Assembly: GCA_903919125.1 (NCBI GenBank)
Contig: CAIXGS010000072.1
Coordinates: 1-64,000 of the forward strand
From: an uncultured Spartobacteria bacterium
Lineage (GTDB): Bacteria > Verrucomicrobiota > Verrucomicrobiia > Chthoniobacterales > Chthoniobacteraceae
DNA: 64,000 nt
Direction: 5' to 3'
In this document: piece after piece, positions 1 through 8,434 of the stretch
Layout of the letters: the number at the start of each line of letters is the position of its first letter
Position numbering within the stretch: the first letter of the stretch is position 1
Translations under genes and position numbers: made by a program
Notes under the pieces: model-generated
Seen by the model: only the letters and a program-made list of their open reading frames with translations
The model's database searches: none
Told to the model about the DNA's origin: nothing

Positions 1-1
1 G

Positions 2-697
2 CTCTCCTACATCCTGCGCATCTGGGAACGCTTCGCCCAAAGCCATCCCCCGCCCGCAAAACTCCCCGCCATTCTCCCGATCGTTCTCGCACAAGGCAAA
101 CGCCCTTGGAAAACGTCCACCCGTTTGGAGGACCTCATCGATTTGCCGCCGGGCGTCGCGCACATCCTGCGCCCATGGCAGCCCACACTGGTGTACCATC
201 TTTTGGAACTAGTGCGGATCCCCTACGATGCGTTCGCTGGCACGCCAGAGGGTATCCTCACCCTGCGCGCCCTAAAGGCCGAGCCCATGAATGAACTCCT
301 GAATGATGCCATCTGGGACGAGTCTCTTTTATTCTCCATTTCGGACGGTGCACTCGAGCGTATCCTGAGGTACATTCTCAATGCGGAAGTCAACGTCATC
401 CATCTCAAGGAGCGCCTTGGCAAGATTCAAACCAAACCCCTGCAATCCAAAACTATGACACTCGCCGATCAACTCAGAGCAGAAGGCAAACAAGAGGGCA
501 AACAAGAGGGACTGTCCGAGGGGCAATTACGCGCTTTCAGAACTGCGGTGTTGCGCGCCTTGGAGATCCGACACGGCGCGTGTCCGGAGGGAATCCGCGA
601 GGCTCTCGAGTCCATCGACGACCCCGCACGCCTCGAGACGCTTCACGAAAATGCTTTTCGTTCTGAATCCCTCGAAGCCTTCGCGCAAATGCTCTGA
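2..697 (+). CDS. Rpn family recombination-promoting nuclease / putative transposase, C-terminal part
   Basis: The 5' end lies outside the window; the frame is open from base 2. The visible part resembles the PD-(D/E)XK Rpn/Transposase_31 (YhgA-like) family: an N-terminal stretch LSYILRIWERF followed by LPAILPIVL, then a middle region ending in a charged, glycine-containing EGKQEGKQEG segment around base 485-515, which is typical of the C-terminus of these proteins. Family members promote RecA-independent recombination in E. coli, but many are stand-alone genes of unknown role. The catalytic PD-(D/E)XK residues would be upstream, so activity cannot be judged. An internal TTG at 125 is not a credible start. 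Confidence 0.72.
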   Translation, partial: LSYILRIWERFAQSHPPPAKLPAILPIVLAQGKRPWKTSTRLEDLIDLPPGVAHILRPWQPTLVYHLLELVRIPYDAFAGTPEGILTLRALKAEPMNELLNDAIWDESLLFSISDGALERILRYILNAEVNVIHLKERLGKIQTKPLQSKTMTLADQLRAEGKQEGKQEGLSEGQLRAFRTAVLRALEIRHGACPEGIREALESIDDPARLETLHENAFRSESLEAFAQML

Positions 698-1064
698 AAT
701 CGCATAAAAACTCCCAAGGTTAAACGAGTTGCTCAACTCCGAAGAAATTGAGCAAAACTCAATCCTGCGGTAATCACGCATCACCACGCGCGCGATCCAT
801 TCCGGCAACGATGGAAGGCCGACAGCGGAAAAAAACTCCGCGTTTTGACTCCGGCTAATGCCCGAGGACGGCACACACCAGCCTAACGCCCCGCTGCTAA
901 AAGCCACCCTATCTTTCGCGGAAAACGCCCGCGCTTTTTTCGAACACAATCTCCCTCCAGAGCTACCTGCAGTTCTCGATCACGGTTGTCGGAGTCTCCA
1001 TAGTTGCAGAAGAAACATTCATTTGCTGAACTGATTTCTGAACTCGCCTGATTGCCATATCTGT
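698..1064. other. Gap without a convincing gene
   Basis: These 367 bases separate the Rpn-like gene from the FHA-cyclase gene. A minus-strand frame (527-949) is open here but mostly lies antisense to the Rpn gene and has no recognisable motif. No clear terminator or repeat was seen. The promoter of the cyclase gene is presumably near the 3' end. Confidence 0.5.
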
Positions 1065-2663
1065 ATGGAACTGATCTTTTTTTCGATTCTCAGCGAAGAC
1101 GGAATTCAAATGGAAGACAGCCGTCCGCCCGGAACCTATATTTTGGGACGCGAAGCGAACTGTGACATTGTACTGCCCTCAATCGGCGTTTCACGGCGTC
1201 ATGTGCAGGTGCAAGTCTCAGAAGAGGCAGTCGAGATTGAGGATTTGGGGAGCAGTGCTGGGACGTTCGTGGACGACATCCAAATTCTGGAGGCAACGAT
1301 CCTCGAGTTGCCCGTACAAATGATGCTGGGGCATTTGACGGTGACGATGTACTCCCAAAAGCGCCCGCTACAGCCCGCAGAGGAGACCCTGTCAGGACTA
1401 CTCGAAACGCGTTTTGTCGAGAACGAGGAGGAGCTCCATGTGAATTTGGCGCTTAGCGGAGACGTTTGCGCACCTGTGCCGGTGGGTAATATGACGGACC
1501 AGACGCAGCATCGTCTGGAGATGTTGTACGCACTGCCCCTTCAGTTTGCCGCCGAGAAGGATTTGACGAAGCTTTACAGCCTGATTGTAAAGCGCGTGAT
1601 TGAACTGACTCCTGGGGCGGTGCGCGGAGCGTTGCTTATCAAGGATCCATACGACGGCAAGCTGAGTTTGCGGGCCAGCGTCTCCGAGGAGGCGCCTCCG
1701 ATTAGCAGGACTCTGATTCGCAGGGTGGCCATCGAGCAGAAGGGGTTCATTTGGGGGGACGAGGAGAGCGACCACCAAAATTTATCTACAAGCATGGCGG
1801 CGATCCGCATCCGCACGGGGATGTACGCGCCCTTGGTGTGGGACGGCGAGACGGTGGGCGTTTTGTTTCTGGATAATCCTAACCGGCGCTCGGCTTTTAC
1901 GCAGGAAGATCTGCAGTTTTTGATGTCAGTAGCCCACTATGCGGCATCGGCCGTGGCTAACCAGTTGCTCCAAAATGATATTCAGCAGAACAACCGGACT
2001 CTGCAAAACTTGCTCGCCAACTTTTCCCCGAAGCTGCGCAGTCGTTTGCTGACCAAATCTCGCGAAGGCAAGCTCCAACCCGGCGGTGAAAAGTCTGAGG
2101 TTACGATTCTGCTCTCCGATCTACGTGGATTCACACGGACCAGTGCGTCTCTGGACACGCAAGTCGTGGTGGACATGTTGAACGACTATTTCCATGTGCT
2201 GGGGGAGGAAATTTTTCGCCATGACGGCACGATCGACAAGTTCATCGGCGACGCGATTCTGGCAGTATTCGGGAGCCCGGAAGCGGATCCCTTGCACGCC
2301 TTAAAGGCGGTGCAGGCCGCTATTGAAATGCAGAGGAGAATGGCGATTGTAAACGAGCGACGGAAAGCGGAAGGGCTTCCGTATTGTGAGCTTGGCGTGG
2401 GAGTGCACACAGGACAGGTGATCCATGGGTTTATAGGAGCTGAAGAGCGCCTCGAGTATACGGTGATTGGCGACACAGTGAACAAGACGTCGCGATATTG
2501 CGATGGCGCGGGGCCGAGCGAAATTTTGCTCGGGCCGCTGACAAACCAAGAGGTGGCAGGGTATTTTCTAATTACGGAAAAAGGGGTGTCGACCAAACAT
2601 GAAGGGTTGTTACCTGCGTTTTCCGTGGACTGGCAGGCTCATCTCGCGGCCGACGCGGGGTAG
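1065..2663 (+). CDS. FHA-GAF-class III adenylate cyclase
   Basis: Predicted cytoplasmic signalling enzyme of 532 residues making cAMP. The FHA phosphothreonine-binding domain lies at about residues 5-90 (GRE at 28-30, then SRRH and a DLGSSAGT segment). A GAF-type sensor spans about 150-305, and a class III nucleotide cyclase domain about 335-510. The cyclase carries both metal-binding aspartates (LLSDLRGFT and DKFIGDAI), and the Lys in DKFIGD with the Asp in TVIGDTVN favours ATP over GTP. No membrane segment is seen, so input is probably a phosphoprotein through FHA and a small ligand through GAF. It is monocistronic, with 275 bases to the next gene. The domain reading is firm; the signal is unknown. 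Confidence 0.9.
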   Translation: MELIFFSILSEDGIQMEDSRPPGTYILGREANCDIVLPSIGVSRRHVQVQVSEEAVEIEDLGSSAGTFVDDIQILEATILELPVQMMLGHLTVTMYSQKRPLQPAEETLSGLLETRFVENEEELHVNLALSGDVCAPVPVGNMTDQTQHRLEMLYALPLQFAAEKDLTKLYSLIVKRVIELTPGAVRGALLIKDPYDGKLSLRASVSEEAPPISRTLIRRVAIEQKGFIWGDEESDHQNLSTSMAAIRIRTGMYAPLVWDGETVGVLFLDNPNRRSAFTQEDLQFLMSVAHYAASAVANQLLQNDIQQNNRTLQNLLANFSPKLRSRLLTKSREGKLQPGGEKSEVTILLSDLRGFTRTSASLDTQVVVDMLNDYFHVLGEEIFRHDGTIDKFIGDAILAVFGSPEADPLHALKAVQAAIEMQRRMAIVNERRKAEGLPYCELGVGVHTGQVIHGFIGAEERLEYTVIGDTVNKTSRYCDGAGPSEILLGPLTNQEVAGYFLITEKGVSTKHEGLLPAFSVDWQAHLAADAG

Positions 2664-2938
2664 GCGAACAGCCTTTGCAAGACAGCACAGCAGCCTCCCC
2701 TAAAAGGGCGTCATTGGCTCCCCAAACACCCTGAGGCATGACAAACAATCTCACTTTTACTGCAATTTAGCGTGGGCATGGTTTAAGATTTGCCTAGCTT
2801 GAATTTCGAACATTCGTCAGACACGGATGTCTCACTTGTTAGATTCCATGTTGCTGCTCAACTTTCCTCAAAGTTAGTTTCACTTGGTCTTCTTTCTTTC
2901 CCTACGCTTTTCTTAGCTTTCACCCGATCCACTCTCGC

Positions 2939-3928
2939 ATGTCGTCACCACAGGAACTCACCGAACAAATTAGCCTCGCCAGTCACTGGGTTGGGCCTCT
3001 TCAGAACGAAATCGCACGCGTGGTCGTCGGCCAGAAAAGCTTGATTGAGGGCCTCCTAATCGGCCTGCTTACCAACGGTCACATTCTTTTGGAAGGCGTT
3101 CCGGGACTGGCGAAAACGCTCACCGTCAAAACCTTGGCGCAGGCAATTCACACCGGCTTCCAGCGCATCCAGTTCACACCGGATCTGCTCCCCGCCGACC
3201 TTATCGGTACGCTCATCTACAATCCGCGCACTGGGGAGTTTACGACGAAGCAGGGGCCGCTTTTCTCCAACCTGATTTTGGCCGACGAAATCAACCGCGC
3301 CCCCGCCAAGGTGCAAAGTGCGTTGCTGGAGGCCATGCAAGAGCGACAAGTGACCATCGGCGACCAGACTTACAAGCTAGCCGACCCTTTCTTGGTGCTC
3401 GCCACACAGAATCCCCTCGAACAAGAAGGCACTTACTCCTTGCCCGAAGCACAGTTAGACCGGTTCATGCTGAAACTGAAAGTCGGCTATCCGTCCAAGG
3501 TTGAAGAACGCCAGATTCTGGATTTGATGGGCACATCAAACCCCAATATGGAGGTGCAACGTATTCTGGATCCCAAAGATATTTTGCACGCACGCACTTT
3601 GGTTAACCAAGTATTCGTCGACGACCGCGTGAAGGATTACATCGTCAACCTCGTGTTCGCCACGCGTGAGCCCAACACTTACGGCATCAAGGGCCTCGAG
3701 GGCATGTTGCGCTACGGCGCCTCACCGCGCGCCACCATCGCGCTTACCCTCGCCGCCAAAGCGCGCGCTTTCCTTGCCGGACGCGGCTTTGTGACTCCGC
3801 ACGACGTGAAATCCGTGGCGGCTGACGTGCTCCGGCATCGCTTGCTTATCAGCTACGAGGCCGAGGCCGAAGAGATCACCAGCGAAACAATCGTATCCAA
3901 ACTGCTCCAGCATCTTCCCGTGCCCTAA
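2939..3928 (+). CDS. moxR: MoxR-type AAA+ ATPase
   Basis: First gene of a seven-gene MoxR/Bat operon. The 329-residue protein has the MoxR signature set: Walker A GVPGLAKT (residues 53-60), Walker B LILADEIN (112-119), sensor segment ATQNPLEQEGTY and the C-terminal lid. MoxR ATPases act as chaperones that assemble or activate partner complexes, usually together with the VWA-domain proteins encoded beside them. The ATG at 2939 gives the usual family length. A 30-base gap separates it from the DUF58 gene, consistent with cotranscription. The client is unknown here; in Bacteroides and Francisella such operons are linked to aerotolerance and stress survival. Confidence 0.95.
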   Translation: MSSPQELTEQISLASHWVGPLQNEIARVVVGQKSLIEGLLIGLLTNGHILLEGVPGLAKTLTVKTLAQAIHTGFQRIQFTPDLLPADLIGTLIYNPRTGEFTTKQGPLFSNLILADEINRAPAKVQSALLEAMQERQVTIGDQTYKLADPFLVLATQNPLEQEGTYSLPEAQLDRFMLKLKVGYPSKVEERQILDLMGTSNPNMEVQRILDPKDILHARTLVNQVFVDDRVKDYIVNLVFATREPNTYGIKGLEGMLRYGASPRATIALTLAAKARAFLAGRGFVTPHDVKSVAADVLRHRLLISYEAEAEEITSETIVSKLLQHLPVP

Positions 3929-3958
3929 CGGCTTCCGAGCCTCTGCTTCGCACCGGTC

Positions 3959-4861
3959 ATGGAAGATCCCAAAGAAATACTGCGCAAAATACGTCGCCTG
4001 GAGCTCCGTACCAGAGCGCGCGTGGAGGCAGCTTTCTCGGGCCATTACCGCAGCGTCTTCAAAGGCCGCGGGATGAACTTTGAGGAAGTGCGCGAGTATC
4101 AACCGGGCGATGAAGTGCGCTCTATTGAGTGGAATGTCACGGCGCGCCTTGGGGAAATTCGAGGAGAGGCGTTCGTCAAGAAGTTCACCGAAGAGCGCGA
4201 ATTATCAGTGATGCTCATGGTGGACATCAGCCGCTCGGGAGATTTTGGGAGCGTTCAGCGTAGTAAACGAGAGCTTGCGGCGGAAGTCGCCTGCGTACTG
4301 GCGTTTTCCGCGATTCGCAACAATGACCGGGTCGGGCTGCTGCTTTTTTCGGATCACGTCGAGTTCTACCTTCCACCCCAGAGGGGACGGCGGCATGCGC
4401 TGAGGATAGTGCGAGAGATTCTGTTTTTTGAGGCGAAAGGGAAAGGAACGCAAGTGGCTAGCGCACTGGAGCGGATCAATCGGCTGCTGCACCGGCGCAG
4501 CGTGGTATTTCTGTTCAGCGACTTTCAGACGCCGCCGTTTGCCAAGGAGTTGGGCATTACGGCGCGGCGGCATGATTTAGTGGCCATGCCGTTGAGCGAT
4601 CCGCGAGAGGAGACTCTGCCAGACATCGGCACGGTGCGCTTGGAGGACCCCGAAACCGGAGACGTGCTCGAAGTGGCCACGAGGGATCGCGGCGTCCGCA
4701 ACGCATTTGAAGCGGCGGTGAAAGTGCGGAAGGAAGCGCTGGCCTCCGAATTGCGCAAGGCGGGTGTGGACCGAGTGAGCTTGCACACGGATCGCGACTG
4801 GTTGCCGGCCTTGCAGACCTTTTTCAAAACTCGGGAGCGCCGCGCTGGAATTGCGCTATGA
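3959..4861 (+). CDS. DUF58 domain protein
   Basis: 300-residue soluble protein. The DUF58 signature runs from about residue 36 to 65 (GRGMNFEEVREYQPGDEVR, then an IEWNVTAR segment), followed by a VWA-like fold whose metal site begins DISRS. DUF58 proteins are standard partners of MoxR ATPases and probably act as an adaptor or substrate. The stop overlaps the next start (ATGA at 4858-4861), so translation is likely coupled. Confidence 0.93.
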   Translation: MEDPKEILRKIRRLELRTRARVEAAFSGHYRSVFKGRGMNFEEVREYQPGDEVRSIEWNVTARLGEIRGEAFVKKFTEERELSVMLMVDISRSGDFGSVQRSKRELAAEVACVLAFSAIRNNDRVGLLLFSDHVEFYLPPQRGRRHALRIVREILFFEAKGKGTQVASALERINRLLHRRSVVFLFSDFQTPPFAKELGITARRHDLVAMPLSDPREETLPDIGTVRLEDPETGDVLEVATRDRGVRNAFEAAVKVRKEALASELRKAGVDRVSLHTDRDWLPALQTFFKTRERRAGIAL

Positions 4862-5466
4862 TACGGTTGGATCTCCTTTTTTTCTTTGCTCAAATGCCCG
4901 CCACGACTGCCCCAGCCTTAAGTGCGCCGCCCGCCGGTGGGCTGCCTAGCGCTTTGCCCGGTGGAGGGCAGGACATGCAGGATTTGCGCGACATTTTACC
5001 GCCGATGGACGTGCCCTTTTGGACGCCAGCAAACACCGCCATCGCCGTGTGCACGTCAATTTTAGTGATCGCGGTTATCGCGTTTGCGGCTTGGCGCTGG
5101 CACAAACGCGTCCGCCCCATCCCGCCGCCGCCAGATCCACGACGGGTTGCACTCGAAGCGCTGCAACGTCTTTCCGGAGCCGAAGGCGAAGCGCTAAGCG
5201 CTTTGGAATTCGTAGTCGCAGTGGCCGAAATCTTGCGCCGCTTCCTTGAAGCACGACACGAAATGCCGGCCTCGCGCCAGACCACTGAAGAGTTTTTGGA
5301 CAACCTAGAGCGTTCCAACCAGTTCACCGCGGTCGTTCAAGAACAGTTGCGCCGTTTTCTGGGGCGTTGCGACGCGGTGAAATTTGCAGCGGTTGATGCT
5401 GATGCGCAGGTGCGCAGCGGTCTGGTTTTTGAGACCGTTAAACTGGTGAAGGAGGATCTGGCATGA
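4858..5466 (+). CDS. DUF4381-like membrane protein of the Bat operon
   Basis: 202 residues. A proline-rich N-terminus is followed by LRDILPPM, a segment typical of DUF4381 proteins, then one membrane helix at about 59-79 and a cytoplasmic helical tail. This family sits between DUF58 and BatA in many MoxR operons; its biochemical role is unknown. It overlaps its neighbours at both ends (ATGA at 4858 and at 5463), which fixes the start and indicates translational coupling. Confidence 0.8.
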   Translation: MIRLDLLFFFAQMPATTAPALSAPPAGGLPSALPGGGQDMQDLRDILPPMDVPFWTPANTAIAVCTSILVIAVIAFAAWRWHKRVRPIPPPPDPRRVALEALQRLSGAEGEALSALEFVVAVAEILRRFLEARHEMPASRQTTEEFLDNLERSNQFTAVVQEQLRRFLGRCDAVKFAAVDADAQVRSGLVFETVKLVKEDLA

Positions 5467-6476
5467 CGGCGGGCAAACTGGTTTGGGACGCACCGCTGGC
5501 CTTCGGGTTACTCGGACTACTGCCGCTCCTCGCATGGCGCTTGGGCGGTACCGGAGCAGTGGCCACCGTGCGGTTTCCTGGGGTGTCGCTGCTGCGGCAG
5601 ATCGGCCAACCGGTGCGCGCAGCTTCCGGACGGTTGCGCGCTGCCCTACTCCTATTGGGTTGGACGGCGCTGGTGGTTGCTCTGGCGCGGCCGCAATTAG
5701 CGAAGGATTTGGAAATCGTGAAAGCCAGCGGCATCGACATCCTAATCTGTCTGGACGTGTCCCGCTCCATGCTGGCGGAGGACTTCACCATTGGTGGACA
5801 ACGGGCGAGTCGCATCGACGCCGTCAAACAGGTCACGGAACAATTTCTGGAAGGCCGGCCCAACGACCGAATCGGCATCATCGCCTTCGCGGGGCGCCCC
5901 TATTTGGTGAGTCCCCTGACCTTGAACCACGATTGGCTGAAGGAAAATCTCAAACGCATCCGCATCGGCATGGTCGAGGACGGCACCGCCATCGGCTCGG
6001 CGCTGGCCTCCGCCACACGGCGCTTGGGCGACAAATCCGATGCGCACACCCGTATCATTGTGCTACTTACCGACGGCGACAACAACGCCGGACAAATTTC
6101 GCCCAACACTGCGGCGGAGGCCGCAAAGGCGTTGGGAATCAAAATCTACGCCATCTGCGCGGGCACCCAAGGTTACGTGCCAATCCCAGTAAAGGACATG
6201 TTCGGCAACACGGTCTACCAGCAGGTTCTTGTGAGCGTGGACGAAAACCAAAGCAAGCGCGTTGCTGAAATCGGCGGCGGCAAGTTCTACCGGGCTACGG
6301 ATTCCTCGGCGCTAAAGAGTATTTTCGAAGATATTGACCAGTTGGAAAAAGTGCCCGTGGAGTCACAGCGTTCGCGGCAATTGCGCGAATTGTTTCTGTG
6401 GCCGCTCAGCTTCGGCATTGCCTGCGTGGCGAGCGCACTTTTGTGGGCCTTCACTTTGGGGAGGAAACTGCCATGA
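5463..6476 (+). CDS. batA: BatA-like VWA domain membrane protein
   Basis: 337 residues. It has two N-terminal membrane helices (about 12-24 and 58-76), a von Willebrand A domain with a complete MIDAS motif DVSRS at 98-102 and a later LLTDGDNN segment, and a C-terminal helix near 312-332. The layout matches BatA, an inner-membrane protein with the VWA domain exposed for protein-protein contact in a MoxR/Bat complex. The start overlaps the DUF4381 stop and its own stop overlaps the next ATG at 6473. Confidence 0.93.
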   Translation: MTAGKLVWDAPLAFGLLGLLPLLAWRLGGTGAVATVRFPGVSLLRQIGQPVRAASGRLRAALLLLGWTALVVALARPQLAKDLEIVKASGIDILICLDVSRSMLAEDFTIGGQRASRIDAVKQVTEQFLEGRPNDRIGIIAFAGRPYLVSPLTLNHDWLKENLKRIRIGMVEDGTAIGSALASATRRLGDKSDAHTRIIVLLTDGDNNAGQISPNTAAEAAKALGIKIYAICAGTQGYVPIPVKDMFGNTVYQQVLVSVDENQSKRVAEIGGGKFYRATDSSALKSIFEDIDQLEKVPVESQRSRQLRELFLWPLSFGIACVASALLWAFTLGRKLP

Positions 6477-8434
6477 AATTTGGAAATATAAACGCCTTTT
6501 GGGCACTCCTGCTGGTGCCCGCGCTGGGTGCACTCTGGATGGCTGCTGGCCACCGAGCGCGAAATCTTGTGCAACAACTCGTAGCCGCACGCCTCCGGCC
6601 CTTGCTCGTCGACGCCCCCGCCTCCCGCCTGCCGAGGCTGGTGCTGATGCTCGCCGGGCTAGCCCTGAGCGTCGCCGCTCTCGCACGTCCGCAATGGGGG
6701 GAAGTGACCTCCGAATCCAAGGGGCGTGGACGAGATGTTCTCATCCTCGTGGATGTTTCAAAGTCGATGCTCGCCAACGATCTGCCCCCTTCCCGCCTCC
6801 AACGCGCCAAACTCGCCGCAGAAGATCTCGTTCGGCATTTGGGCGGCGACCGTATCGGCGTCATTGCGTTTGCGGGGACAGCCTTCCTCCAAGCACCCAT
6901 CACCGCGGACCACACGGCTGTGCTCACCGCCATTCAAGAACTGGATCCGGAAATCATCCCTCAGCCGGGCACCAACATTTGCGCAGCGCTCCAGTGCGCG
7001 GATGAAGCGTTTGACCGTACCGAAGGCGGCCAGCGAGCCTTGATACTCATCAGCGATGGCGAGGAATTGGAAGCCGACGCGGTGGCGTTGGCGAAGGAAC
7101 TGTCCGCGAAGATGCGTATTTTCACCCTCGGCGTCGGCAGTCCGGAAGGCTCTGTTTTAATGATTCCGTCCCCTAAAGGCGGCATGGAATACATCCGTGA
7201 CGGGGCTGGAAACCCAGTTTTATCAAAGCTGGACGAATCCCGTCTGGAGGAAATCGCAAGTGCCGGCGGAGGATTTTACATGCGCCTGATGGCCGGCCCT
7301 GCAGAAGTGCGGCATATTGCCGAAGACGGAATCGGGGTAATGGAGGAGCACGAAATATCCGTGGAAATCCGGACTCACGCGCTGGAGCGCTTTCAGTGGC
7401 CGTTAAGTGGCGCGCTCCTATTTCTGGCGTTGGGAGTGGTTTGGGGCGAAAAATCTCGGCGGAGGGTGGGCGCGGCGCTGGCGCTTTTGTTGGTTTGGCA
7501 AGTCGTGGAGCCAGCGGCATGGGCGACAACGCAAGGGCGACACCTCTACGAGGCAGGAAATTTTCCCGGAGCGCAGGAGGCGTTTACTCAGGAATTGGGC
7601 TCCGACCCAAACTCTGCTGAGCGCGCCTTTAACCTCGGCACAGCGGCTTACAAAAACAAGAAGTGGCCCGAGGCCATCGAAGCTTTCGGCAAGGCGTTAA
7701 ATACGCGAAACCCCGAACTCCGCAAACACGCAGAGTACAATCTTGCAAATACGCTGGTGCAACAGGCCCGCCAAGGACGCCGTGGGCAGGACAATAAAAC
7801 TTTGGAACAGGCTATCGCCCATTACGACGAGGCGCTCAAACACGATGGCAAGTTTGAAGACGCCCAGTTCAACCACGACTTTGTCAAACGGCTGCTTCAG
7901 GAAAAGCCGCCGCAACAGCAGCAAAAAAACGACAAAAACGGCAAAGATAAGAACGAGAAAAAGGAGAGCGACAAAAAAGACAAGCAAGACGGAGGTTCGC
8001 CGGAAAAAGAGGACAAAGATGGCGAGAAACAAGAGGGAGAGGACGGGAAAGAGAGTAAGGAGGGCAAGGATGGTAAATCCGGCGAGCAATCGAAGCAGTC
8101 CGACAAGAATGAGCAGGGTGAACAGGACAAAAAACCGGGAAAAGAGGATCAGCAAAACGCCCAAAACGGCAAGGCGCCTCAACCCGTCGAGGAAAAGCCC
8201 GGAGACCAGAAAGAGCGCGGCGAACTCAAGGATTCTCCCACCGTAGACAAGCCCAACAAACCGGAGAAAGTTGATCCAGAAGCCGCCGCATTACAGGCAG
8301 GAAACGCCGCTATGACTCGTGAACAGGCGGCCGCATTGGTCGAATCATTGCGCAGCGAAGACCGGCGCATACAGGTTTGGGCCCCCAATAAGTCAGAACA
8401 GAAAAAAGAAGGGAGCGCGGCAAAAACATGGTAA
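6473..8434 (+). CDS. BatB-BatC fusion: VWA domain, TPRs and Lys/Glu-rich tail
   Basis: 653 residues from the ATG at 6473, which follows a good GGGGAGGA ribosome-binding site and overlaps the BatA stop; an upstream GTG at 6398 would add 25 residues inside BatA and is not preferred. The N-terminal half repeats the BatA plan: membrane helices at about 9-24 and 55-72, MIDAS DVSKS at 94-98 and a third helix near 310. After a further hydrophobic stretch come TPR repeats (about 355-460), then about 130 residues very rich in Lys, Glu, Asp, Gln and Gly (bases about 7910-8290). BatB and BatC are often separate genes, so this is a fusion. The TPR part probably recruits partners; the charged tail is likely disordered. 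Confidence 0.9.
   Translation: MKFGNINAFWALLLVPALGALWMAAGHRARNLVQQLVAARLRPLLVDAPASRLPRLVLMLAGLALSVAALARPQWGEVTSESKGRGRDVLILVDVSKSMLANDLPPSRLQRAKLAAEDLVRHLGGDRIGVIAFAGTAFLQAPITADHTAVLTAIQELDPEIIPQPGTNICAALQCADEAFDRTEGGQRALILISDGEELEADAVALAKELSAKMRIFTLGVGSPEGSVLMIPSPKGGMEYIRDGAGNPVLSKLDESRLEEIASAGGGFYMRLMAGPAEVRHIAEDGIGVMEEHEISVEIRTHALERFQWPLSGALLFLALGVVWGEKSRRRVGAALALLLVWQVVEPAAWATTQGRHLYEAGNFPGAQEAFTQELGSDPNSAERAFNLGTAAYKNKKWPEAIEAFGKALNTRNPELRKHAEYNLANTLVQQARQGRRGQDNKTLEQAIAHYDEALKHDGKFEDAQFNHDFVKRLLQEKPPQQQQKNDKNGKDKNEKKESDKKDKQDGGSPEKEDKDGEKQEGEDGKESKEGKDGKSGEQSKQSDKNEQGEQDKKPGKEDQQNAQNGKAPQPVEEKPGDQKERGELKDSPTVDKPNKPEKVDPEAAALQAGNAAMTREQAAALVESLRSEDRRIQVWAPNKSEQKKEGSAAKTW

Noticed and set aside
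527..949. 140-residue minus-strand open frame
   Set aside because: About 170 bases are antisense to the Rpn-like gene and the rest shows no motif or plausible start.
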